From NCBI GenBank assembly GCA_023391535.1, contig JAEWAU010000105.1, positions 1 through 21,858 of the forward strand: DNA of 21,858 nucleotides, written 5' to 3'. This DNA comes from Bacillota bacterium (lineage in GTDB: Bacteria > Bacillota > Clostridia > Oscillospirales > Ethanoligenentaceae). Position 1 is the first letter of the stretch, and each line of letters begins with the position of its first letter. Made by a program: the position numbers and the translations under genes. Below, in pieces: positions 1-6,240 of the stretch. Under the pieces are notes generated by a model, which worked only from the letters and a program-made list of their open reading frames with translations, did no database searches and had not been told where the DNA came from.

Positions 1-21
1 TTTTCCCGCAAACCGGGGCAC

Positions 22-65
22 AAAACGCGCCGCTAAAGAACCCGGGTTCTTTCGCGGCGCGTTTT
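22..65. terminator. Long near-perfect palindrome, likely bidirectional terminator
   Basis: Positions 22-65 form a 44-nt inverted repeat centred between 43 and 44 with a single mismatch (34 against 53). The outer arms are GC-rich (CGCGCCGC against GCGGCGCG) and are flanked by AAAA on the left and TTTT on the right, as in a terminator working on either strand. It lies upstream of the permease promoter and probably ends a transcription unit located left of the window. The T-tract is only four bases long, so efficiency is uncertain. Confidence 0.6.
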
Positions 66-110
66 GGCAAATTTCAGCGGCGGCTTTTCTGAATTTTCGC
101 ACAAAAGCGA

Positions 111-140
111 TTGCAAATACAATCCGCATTTTGTTATACT
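111..140 (+). promoter_or_regulatory. Sigma-A type promoter of the permease gene
   Basis: TTGCAA at 111-116 and TATACT at 135-140 are separated by 18 bases, close to the vegetative consensus. Transcription would start near 147, giving a leader of about 50 nt before the permease start at 195. The promoter lies inside the upstream part of the open reading frame, which supports the internal start. Confidence 0.65.
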
Positions 141-194
141 AATGTTTGTATGCTGCCTGAAAAGCGGGTCGCTAAAAGTGCGGGAGGGTCGTCC

Positions 195-1526
195 ATGGAG
201 AACGCGCGCCTGAAAAAGTCCGTCACCGTCCTCGAAGCCATGGCCATCGTAATCGGCATGATCATCGGTTCCGGCATCTTTCTAAAGCCCGGCATCGTCT
301 TACATAACGCAGGCTCCCAAACGCTCGGGCTGCTTGCGTGGGCGGCGGGCGGCGTGGTGACGCTGGCCGCCGCGCTCACCGTTTCGGAGATCACGTCGGC
401 TATCCCGCGTTCGGGCGGCCTTTACACCTATCTGGGGGATCTTTACGGCCGGCCGGTCGGTTTTTTGCTCGGTTGGGTACAGACTATCGTCGCCTATCCT
501 GCGTCCGTGGCCGCGCTGGCCATCGCGTTTTCCACCTACGCCGCCTATTTTGTCCCGATGGGCGCGCTCCAGCAGAAGTTTCTGGCCGTGGGGGCGCTCA
601 CTTTCGTGCTGCTCATGAACGTGCTCGCCACCAAGTGCGGCGGCGTCATCCAAACGGCGGCCACCATCGGAAAGCTGATTCCGGTGGTCGGCATCATCGT
701 GTTCGGCCTCGCCTCCCACTCCGCTTCCACCGCGGCGGCGGCCGCTGTGCCGCAGGCCGTTCCCTCCGCCGCCGGCTTCGGCGTGGCGGTGCTGGGCACG
801 CTTTGGGCCTACGACGGCTGGATCTCCGTCACCAACATGGCCGGCGAACTGAAAAATCCGGCCAAATCCCTGCCCCGCGTCATTGCCTCCGGCGTGCTGT
901 TCGTCATCGCCGTTTACGTGCTGTTCAACCTCGCCACCTACCGCGTGCTGCCGTCCTCGGTGATCGTCGCTTCGAACACGCCGGGAGCCGAGGCCGCGAA
1001 AGCGCTGTTCGGCGGGTTCGGCGGCACGTTCATCACGGCGGGCATCATGCTTTCGGTGTTCGGCGCGCTCAACGGCTACCTGATGACCTCGGCGCGCGTG
1101 CCGCAGACCATGGGCGAAAACGGTGAGCTGCCCTTCTCGCGCATGCTCGGCGCCGTGCAGCCGCGCCTGCGCACCCCTGCAAACGCCCTGATCGCGGAGG
1201 CCGCGCTGGCCGTCGTTTACATCTTCTCGGGCACTTTCGATTCGCTCACCGATATCACCATGTTCGTGCTGTGGATCTTCTTCACCATGGGCGTGTTCGG
1301 CATTTTCCTGCTGCGCCGCAAAACGCGCCCGGAGCCGGGGCGCTACCATGTGCCGTTTTTCCCCGTTACGCCGCTCGTCGGCATTGTGGGCGGGGCTTAT
1401 ATCCTGGTTTCCACCGTCATCCAGAAGCCGGTGCCCTCGCTCATCGGCATCCTGATCACGCTCACGGGGCTTCCCGTTTATCTGTTCCTGAACCGTTCCC
1501 GCCCCGGCGCGGGCAAGGCGGAGTAA
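195..1526 (+). CDS. APC-superfamily amino acid permease
   Basis: This is a 443-residue polytopic membrane protein of the amino acid-polyamine-organocation superfamily, most like the LAT/SteT-type exchangers. The first helix carries the family's broken-helix signature GSGIF at residues 25-29, in the context IGMIIGSGIFLKPG. It is followed by about eleven more hydrophobic segments and PRSGGLYTYL at 71-80, typical of the second and third helices. I choose the ATG at 195 because GGGAGGG (182-188) sits seven bases upstream; the frame stays open to 111, but that part overlaps the promoter. The gene is monocistronic as far as I can see. The role is import or exchange of an amino acid across the cytoplasmic membrane; the substrate cannot be read from sequence. 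The family assignment is firm, the substrate open. Confidence 0.92.
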   Translation: MENARLKKSVTVLEAMAIVIGMIIGSGIFLKPGIVLHNAGSQTLGLLAWAAGGVVTLAAALTVSEITSAIPRSGGLYTYLGDLYGRPVGFLLGWVQTIVAYPASVAALAIAFSTYAAYFVPMGALQQKFLAVGALTFVLLMNVLATKCGGVIQTAATIGKLIPVVGIIVFGLASHSASTAAAAAVPQAVPSAAGFGVAVLGTLWAYDGWISVTNMAGELKNPAKSLPRVIASGVLFVIAVYVLFNLATYRVLPSSVIVASNTPGAEAAKALFGGFGGTFITAGIMLSVFGALNGYLMTSARVPQTMGENGELPFSRMLGAVQPRLRTPANALIAEAALAVVYIFSGTFDSLTDITMFVLWIFFTMGVFGIFLLRRKTRPEPGRYHVPFFPVTPLVGIVGGAYILVSTVIQKPVPSLIGILITLTGLPVYLFLNRSRPGAGKAE

Positions 1527-1557
1527 GATCGCGTTTTTCCCTGCGCCGGGCGGGTGG

Positions 1558-1594
1558 TTGACAGAATCGGAAAATTGCGTACAATTAAATTGAC
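1558..1594 (+). promoter_or_regulatory. Promoter with overlapping OhrR-box operator
   Basis: TTGACA (1558-1563) and TACAAT (1580-1585) with a 16-base spacer form a strong vegetative promoter. Overlapping the -10 is TACAATTAAATTGAC (1580-1594), which closely matches the inverted repeat TACAATT-AAATTGTA described for the Bacillus subtilis OhrR operator. A third half-site, AATTG, lies at 1573-1577, so AATTG / CAATT / AATTG alternate. Binding here would block RNA polymerase. The downstream gene encodes an OhrR-like protein, so autorepression relieved by organic peroxide is the natural inference. Confidence 0.75.
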
Positions 1595-1844
1595 GGTTCT
1601 GTTTATTCGCGCCGCCCGGCGGCATCGATACGAATCTTTTTCGGAGACCGTGAACTAAAAAACTTCGCAAAGCCGGTTCGCGCGGCTTTGTGCGATTTTG
1701 TGGACGGTTTCTATCTACGGCATTTCCAGAAAAGAAGGGCGCTTTCCGAAGTGTTTCGACTTTCCGCCGGAGGCGAATAGAAAACACGCATCCCCTCCCT
1801 ATCTTTTATGGAGCGGCTATAAGATACGTATAAAGGAGTACCAA
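1595..1844 (+). other. Leader of about 250 nt between the ohrR promoter and start
   Basis: No gene is supported here. The stretch holds one clear hairpin with a 10-bp stem (1666-1675 with 1683-1692, loop of 7), followed by a TTTT at 1696-1699, which could be a weak terminator or attenuator. A smaller GC-rich inverted repeat surrounds 1612-1622. The reading frame of the regulator stays open upstream to 1698, but that part has no ribosome site. No known riboswitch class is recognised. Confidence 0.4.
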
Positions 1845-2294
1845 GTGAACGATCTGCTCAAGCTGAAAAACCAGCTCTGTTTCCCGCTTTACGCCTGTTC
1901 CAAGGAAGTTGTGAAGCGATATAAGCCGTTTCTGGACCCGCTCGGGCTCACCTACACGCAGTATATCGCCATGATGGTTCTGTGGGAGCACGGGGACGCC
2001 ACCGTCAAGGAGCTTGGTCGGCAGCTCTACCTCGATTCCGGCACGCTCACCCCGCTGCTCAAGAAAATGGAGGCGCAGGGCCTCGTGACGCGCGAGCGCT
2101 GTGCCGAGGACGAGCGCAGCGTCGTCATCCGGCTGACGCCCAGGGGCACGGAGCTGCAGGAGGCCGCAGCCTCCGTTCCCCTGCAGATGGGCAGATGCAT
2201 GTCCCTCGACACGAAAGATATGCGCACGCTCTACGACCTGTTGTATAAAACCCTTTCGCATCTTTCCGCGCAGGACGGCGGCGCGGACTCGTAA
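1845..2294 (+). CDS. ohrR: OhrR-like MarR-family peroxide-sensing repressor
   Basis: This 149-residue winged-helix regulator starts at GTG 1845, with AAGGAG at 1833-1838 six bases upstream. The N-terminus LKNQLCFPLYACSKEVVKRY is characteristic of OhrR. Cys12 aligns with the peroxide-sensing Cys15 of Bacillus OhrR, and Tyr26 and Tyr37 fall at the same offset from it as Tyr29 and Tyr40, which position that cysteine. The recognition helix region is about residues 53-72 and the wing follows with AEDERSVVIRLTPRG (87-101). Further cysteines are at 18, 86 and 118; Cys118 lies about where the resolving cysteine of two-Cys OhrR proteins occurs, so a disulfide mechanism is possible. It is followed after 28 nt by the DUF6054-like gene, probably in one transcript. 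No ohr peroxidase gene is in the window. Confidence 0.85.
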   Translation: MNDLLKLKNQLCFPLYACSKEVVKRYKPFLDPLGLTYTQYIAMMVLWEHGDATVKELGRQLYLDSGTLTPLLKKMEAQGLVTRERCAEDERSVVIRLTPRGTELQEAAASVPLQMGRCMSLDTKDMRTLYDLLYKTLSHLSAQDGGADS

Positions 2295-2322
2295 CGAACG
2301 AAGAACAAGGGAGGTTTTCCCC

Positions 2323-2655
2323 ATGGTGGATTTCACGGTGCCGGCATCCTTTGAGGAGACGGCGCAGCGTCTGGCGGAAGGCATTGCAAACAGCGGCCTT
2401 TCCGCAAAGCTGATCGACCGCTACCGCATCCGCACGCCGGAAGGGCGCCAGGCGGAAATTCTGGTGTTTGAAAAATACTTCATGCGCACCTCCAACCGCG
2501 CCAGCCTCACCGTTACGGTGGATAACCTGCAAAACGGCACGCGTGTGCACGCCGCGGCTTCCGGCGGCGGCAAGGATACCCTGTTTTCGTTCGACTGGGG
2601 CGCGGGCGGAAGCTTTGAGCAAAGCGTGGAGGATTCCCTGCGCGGCCTGCTGTGA
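2323..2655 (+). CDS. Small DUF6054-like protein of unknown function
   Basis: This is a 110-residue soluble protein with no signal peptide, membrane segment or cysteine. The start ATG 2323 is preceded by AAGGGAGG at 2307-2314. It resembles the clostridial DUF6054 family: a short helix with alternating charged residues (about 8-25), then beta-rich segments (LVFEKYFMRTSNRASLTVTV, about 47-66), a glycine-rich turn SGGGKDT (80-86) and a final F-D-W-G-A-G-G stretch. No catalytic motif is evident. It lies directly behind the OhrR-like regulator and before a strong terminator, so it may be part of the peroxide regulon, but this is inference from position. The family name is from memory and moderately sure. 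Confidence 0.7.
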   Translation: MVDFTVPASFEETAQRLAEGIANSGLSAKLIDRYRIRTPEGRQAEILVFEKYFMRTSNRASLTVTVDNLQNGTRVHAAASGGGKDTLFSFDWGAGGSFEQSVEDSLRGLL

Positions 2656-2666
2656 AAACCGCGTTC

Positions 2667-2719
2667 AACCGGCCCGGCGTTTTCTGCGTGTTCCCGCAGG
2701 AAGCGCCGGCCGGTTTTTT
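2667..2719 (+). terminator. Rho-independent terminator after the ohrR unit
   Basis: A long hairpin has arms beginning AACCGGCC at 2667 and ending GGCCGGTT at 2715, with a bulged C and an extended upper stem closing at CTGCG / CGCAG. A run of six T follows at 2714-2719. It begins 12 nt after the DUF6054-like stop codon. Confidence 0.85.
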
Positions 2720-2755
2720 ATTGCTTTTCCCAAGGTATGAGCCCGATGCGGAAGT

Positions 2756-2784
2756 TTTCGGAACTTGCTAATTTGTGTTATAAT
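2756..2784 (+). promoter_or_regulatory. Promoter of the RACo-like gene
   Basis: A perfect TATAAT lies at 2779-2784. The best -35 at 17-base spacing is a poor TTTCGG at 2756-2761. Transcription would start near 2791, giving a leader of about 67 nt. The -10 is convincing and the -35 is not. Confidence 0.5.
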
Positions 2785-2857
2785 ACATGCAGAATCCTAT
2801 AGAAAACCGGCCGTTTCCGGCGGCCGGCGAGCCGAGATGCCGAAAGGAGCCCGAATC

Positions 2858-4729
2858 GTGAAAGACGCCGTTTGGACCGTGAACGTAACGAGCGGCGGAA
2901 AGCGGAGCAGCTTTCGCGCTGCGGACGGAAGCTGCCTTCTGGACGTACTGCTGGGGCAAAACGCGCTTCCTCCATTCCCCTGCGGGGGCAAAGGCACCTG
3001 CGGCAAGTGCCGGGTGCGCGTGGCGCAGGGCTTGCCCCTGCCCACGGCCGAAGACCGGCGCGCGCTCACTCCGCGGGAGCTGGCGCAGGGGTGGCGGCTC
3101 GCCTGCCGCATCACGGTGCGCGGCACGATGCAGGTGGAGCTTCCCGGCGGGGACGCCGCGCTCGAGATCGTCACCGATGTGGACGCGCCCGCCGCCGTAA
3201 CGGGCACACACGCGCCGGAAGCATCCGGTTCGGGTACGCCCGGTTCGGGCGCCGCGCCCCGCCCCATGGTGACCAAAACCTATTTTGCCCCGGACAACCT
3301 TCCCAAGAGCGGCTCGGACCTTGCGTCTCTCGCCGGCGCGCTGGACGAGCCGGAGCTGACGGCCGGGCTGCCGCTGCTGCGCGCGCTGCCGGGCGTGCTG
3401 CGCACGCAGATGCACGGCTTCACGGCTGTGGCGCACGGCAAAACGCTGCTGGCGCTGGAAAAAGGCGACACCGCCGGGCAGCAATACGGCATCTGTGTGG
3501 ATATCGGCACCACCACTGTGGCCTGCTACCTGGTGGAGCTTACGGACGGGCATGTGGCAGAGGTGGAAGCCGACCTGAATGCGCAGGCCCCCTGCGGCAT
3601 GGACGTGATCTCCCGCATCGCCTATACGCAGGACCATGCGCGCGGGCTTGAAACCCTGCATGCGCGCATCGTGGGGCAGCTCAACACCATGATGGCCCGC
3701 CTGTGCGCGCGCGTATCGCTTTCCCCGCGCGACGTGTGGCAGGTGAGCATTGCCGGAAACACCGTGATGCTGCATTTCCTGCTGGGCCTGCCCGCGGACC
3801 ATATCGCCGCGGCGCCCTTCACGCCCGTCACGCTGGCCGCGCAGGAATTCCCGGCCGAGGCGCTGGGGCTGTGCACACGCGGCGCCGTTTACGTGCTGCC
3901 GGGTATTGCCTCCTATGTGGGCGCGGATATCACGGCGGGCCTGCTCGCCTGCGGAGCGGCGGACGCGTCCTCCTCGTGCTCGCTGCTGCTCGACCTCGGC
4001 ACCAACGGCGAGATGGCCCTTTTCGGCGGCGGCGAAGTCACCGCCTGCGCCGTGGCCGCCGGCCCGGCCTTCGAGGGCGGGAACCTGAGCTGCGGCTGCG
4101 CGAGCGTGCGGGGCGCCGTGGACCATGTGTCGTTCCAAAACGGCGGATTGCACGTTTCCACCGTGGGCGGAGCGCCTATCAGCGGCATCTGCGGCTCGGG
4201 CGTGCTCGACGCCGTGGCCCTGCTGCGGCGAACCGCCGTGCTGGACGAAACAGGCCGCCTGCAGGCGCCCGGGGATATTGCCGAACCCGCGCTGCGCGCG
4301 CGGCTGCGCGACGCGGAGGACCGCAGCTTCCTGCTCGTGCCGGGCACGTCCGGCGTGCAGACCGTGCAGCTTACGCAAAAAGACATCCGCGAGTTCCAGC
4401 TTGCCAAAGCCGCCGTCGCCGCCGGTATTCAAACGCTGCTGCAAAAAACCGGGCGGAGCGCGGGCGACGTGGAGCGCGTGTACCTCGCGGGCGGCTTCGG
4501 CAGCCGCCTGCTGCCCGAAAGCGCCGCGCAGGCCGGGCTGATTCCGAGCGAGTGGGCGTCCCGCGCCGAAGCGGCGGGCAACACGTCCGGCGAGGGCGCG
4601 CGGCTCTGCCTGCTTTCGCCCGATTCCCGCCGGAGGGCGGAAGAGCTGGCGCGCCGCGCGCAGTATGTGGAGCTTTCCACGGACCCGGATTTTCAGAAGC
4701 GGTTCGTGGACGCCATGACGTTTTCCTAA
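2858..4729 (+). CDS. Ferredoxin-ASKHA protein, RACo-like corrinoid activator
   Basis: This 623-residue protein has two parts. Residues 1-115 form a 2Fe-2S plant-type ferredoxin domain with cysteines 42, 48, 51 (CGGKGTCGKC) and 83 (RLAC). After a Gly/Ser/Pro-rich linker (about 119-136) and an intermediate segment, residues 210-605 form an ASKHA-type ATPase core (DUF4445). Its nucleotide-binding motifs are DIGTTT (215-220) and LDLGTNGE (378-385), with CGSGVLDA (445-452) and YLAGGFG (542-548). Family members such as RACo and RamA-like proteins use ATP and a reduced cluster to reactivate oxidised cob(II)alamin in methyltransferase corrinoid proteins. I choose GTG 2858 because AAAGGAG ends eight bases upstream; an ATG at 2837 is the alternative. 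The next gene follows after 60 nt. No corrinoid protein or methyltransferase is adjacent, so its partner must be encoded elsewhere. Confidence 0.85.
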   Translation: MKDAVWTVNVTSGGKRSSFRAADGSCLLDVLLGQNALPPFPCGGKGTCGKCRVRVAQGLPLPTAEDRRALTPRELAQGWRLACRITVRGTMQVELPGGDAALEIVTDVDAPAAVTGTHAPEASGSGTPGSGAAPRPMVTKTYFAPDNLPKSGSDLASLAGALDEPELTAGLPLLRALPGVLRTQMHGFTAVAHGKTLLALEKGDTAGQQYGICVDIGTTTVACYLVELTDGHVAEVEADLNAQAPCGMDVISRIAYTQDHARGLETLHARIVGQLNTMMARLCARVSLSPRDVWQVSIAGNTVMLHFLLGLPADHIAAAPFTPVTLAAQEFPAEALGLCTRGAVYVLPGIASYVGADITAGLLACGAADASSSCSLLLDLGTNGEMALFGGGEVTACAVAAGPAFEGGNLSCGCASVRGAVDHVSFQNGGLHVSTVGGAPISGICGSGVLDAVALLRRTAVLDETGRLQAPGDIAEPALRARLRDAEDRSFLLVPGTSGVQTVQLTQKDIREFQLAKAAVAAGIQTLLQKTGRSAGDVERVYLAGGFGSRLLPESAAQAGLIPSEWASRAEAAGNTSGEGARLCLLSPDSRRRAEELARRAQYVELSTDPDFQKRFVDAMTFS

Positions 4730-4789
4730 AATTCCCTGCCGCGCGGCTTTGCCCGCGGAAAACCCGAAAACCGAAAGGAGCGCCGTTTA

Positions 4790-5329
4790 TTGCCGAAACT
4801 GGAACCCCTGCTGCGGCTGGCCCGCGCGTGCGGCCACACCGCCGCCGTGCCGCTCGAACCCGCCACGCTGCGCTTTCTGCCGCAGGTGCGCGAGATGTGC
4901 CGGGCCGACCGCTGCCGCAGCTATGGCCGCAACTGGACCTGCCCGCCCGCCTGCGGCCCGGTGGAGGCTTTCGCCGCGCGCGCCGCGGCCTGCCGGCAGG
5001 GCATGTTGGTGCAAACCGTTGGCTCGCTTGCGGACTCGTTCGACTGGAACGGCATGCAGGCGGCCGAAGCGCTCCATAAGCGGGCGTTTTCCGCGCTGCT
5101 CGCGCGCCTGCGGGAACAGGACATCCCGTTTTTTGCGCTGGGCGCGGGCGCCTGCACGCTGTGCAAAACATGCACGTACCCCGGCGCGCCCTGCCGGTTC
5201 CCCGAGCGCGCGGTGCCTTCCATGGAGGCGGCCGGGCTGTGGGTGAGCGACGTGTGCGAAAAAAACGCCCTCCGCTACGACTACTCCCCCGGCGGCGCGG
5301 CGTTCACAAGTTGCGTGCTGTTCCCGTAA
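4790..5329 (+). CDS. Cysteine-rich DUF2284-like putative metal-binding protein
   Basis: The product is 179 residues with twelve cysteines. The N-terminal part reads MCRADRCRSYGRNWTCPPAC (36-55) and the central part CTLCKTCTYPGAPCRFPE (122-139). The latter resembles a ferredoxin-like cluster site; ligation of an iron-sulfur cluster is inferred. This layout matches the DUF2284 family of predicted metal-binding proteins, whose biochemical role I do not know. The start is TTG 4790, chosen because GAAAGGAG (4773-4780) is nine bases upstream; no ATG fits as well. It lies 60 nt behind the RACo-like gene with no terminator between, so both are likely one transcript, and DUF2284 genes are commonly found near corrinoid methyltransferase functions. 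A role in delivering electrons or in sensing cofactor state is speculative. Confidence 0.8.
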   Translation: MPKLEPLLRLARACGHTAAVPLEPATLRFLPQVREMCRADRCRSYGRNWTCPPACGPVEAFAARAAACRQGMLVQTVGSLADSFDWNGMQAAEALHKRAFSALLARLREQDIPFFALGAGACTLCKTCTYPGAPCRFPERAVPSMEAAGLWVSDVCEKNALRYDYSPGGAAFTSCVLFP

Positions 5330-5337
5330 AAAAAACC

Positions 5338-5368
5338 GCCCGGCGGCCGAAGCATACGGCCGCCGGGC
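5338..5368. terminator. Convergent-gene terminator hairpin
   Basis: A perfect 12-bp stem (5338-5349 with 5357-5368) encloses a 7-nt loop. On the minus strand it is followed by an eight-base T-run (the A-run just before 5337), so it is a strong terminator for the leftward radical SAM gene. On the plus strand the trailing sequence ATTGTTCT is a weaker tract for the DUF2284-like gene. Confidence 0.88.
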
Positions 5369-5400
5369 ATTGTTCTGCTTGATTCTCTCTGCGGATTGCC

Positions 5401-6240
5401 CTAGCAGTTGCCCTCGTACACATAGTGTAGCCTGCGGCGCGCACACTCCGCCAGCCGGTACACCGTTTCCACCGGCGTGGCTGGGCGGTCCTGCAGCAGA
5501 TAGCACGGAAAAAAGCGCGACACATGCAGAGGGATTTCCGGATTCACGGAGGCAAGCCACGATGAAAGCGCTTCCATTTCGACTTCCCCGTCGTTTTCCC
5601 CCGGAATAATCAGGGTGGTCACCTCTACATGGCAGCGTTCCGCCGCAAGAACGACGGCGGATTTCACCGTTTCCAGGTCGCCGCCCGCCCACCGGTAAAA
5701 GCGCGGGGTGAACGCCTTGAGGTCGATGTTCACGGCGTCGAGCCAGGGCAGGAGCGCGCGCAGCGGCGCCTCGCCGAAGCAGCCGTTCGTGACCGCCACG
5801 TTTTTGAGCCCGCGGCCGCGTGCGAGAACAGCGCAGTCGCGTACGAACTCGTAGCCCACCAGCGGCTCGTTATAGGTGTAGGCAAGGCCGATATTGCCGC
5901 GGCCTTTGAGCGCCTCCGCCTGCCCCACCAGCCATTCGGGCGTAACGCGCCGCGCCGCGGCGTTTCCTCCGCCCGCCTGCGAGATATCGCTGTTCTGGCA
6001 AAACGGGCAGCGCAGGTTGCAGCCGTAGCTGCCCGCCGATAGGATGAGCGAACCGGGGAAGAACCGGCGCAGCGGCTTTTTTTCGATTGGGTCGAGCGCC
6101 AGGGCGGTGAGAACCCCGTAGTTTTCCGCCGTAACGGCGCCGCCGCGGTTGACGCGCGCGCGGCAGAAGCCCGTTTCTTCCTCGCGGAGCGTGCAATGGT
6201 GCGGGCACAGCGTGCAGCAGGCCGTTCGTTCGTCGTTCAT
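5401..6240 (-). CDS. amrS: AmmeMemoRadiSam system radical SAM enzyme
   Basis: This 279-residue protein has the radical SAM cluster motif CNLRCPFC (74-81, cysteines 74, 78 and 81) in the context SAGSYGCNLRCPFCQNSDIS. The N-terminal cysteine set (8, 9, 12, 16 and 26, including LCPHHC and GFCRAR) is typical of the AmmeMemoRadiSam enzyme, a relative of pyruvate formate-lyase activase. Later blocks such as TYNEP, VTNG, NIDLKAF and PGEND fit the barrel of that family. The ATG at 6240 overlaps the TGA of the upstream gene by four bases (ATGA), implying translational coupling. The frame is open well upstream (to 6966), but that part is an out-of-frame shadow of the fusion gene. The family is identified with confidence; the substrate is not known. 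Confidence 0.92.
   Translation of the reverse strand: MNDERTACCTLCPHHCTLREEETGFCRARVNRGGAVTAENYGVLTALALDPIEKKPLRRFFPGSLILSAGSYGCNLRCPFCQNSDISQAGGGNAAARRVTPEWLVGQAEALKGRGNIGLAYTYNEPLVGYEFVRDCAVLARGRGLKNVAVTNGCFGEAPLRALLPWLDAVNIDLKAFTPRFYRWAGGDLETVKSAVVLAAERCHVEVTTLIIPGENDGEVEMEALSSWLASVNPEIPLHVSRFFPCYLLQDRPATPVETVYRLAECARRRLHYVYEGNC

Noticed and set aside
111..194. N-terminal extension of the permease reading frame
   Set aside because: It begins inside the -35 box of the promoter and lacks a ribosome site; the ATG at 195 has a good one and matches the family N-terminus.
300..1787. Minus-strand open frame of 495 codons opposite the permease
   Set aside because: Arg/His/Gly-rich low-complexity translation, no ribosome site, and full overlap with a clear coding region; a high-GC shadow.
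2768..4444. Minus-strand open frame of 558 codons opposite the RACo-like gene
   Set aside because: Composition dominated by Gly, Ala, Arg, His and Gln without domains; a shadow of the ferredoxin-ASKHA gene.
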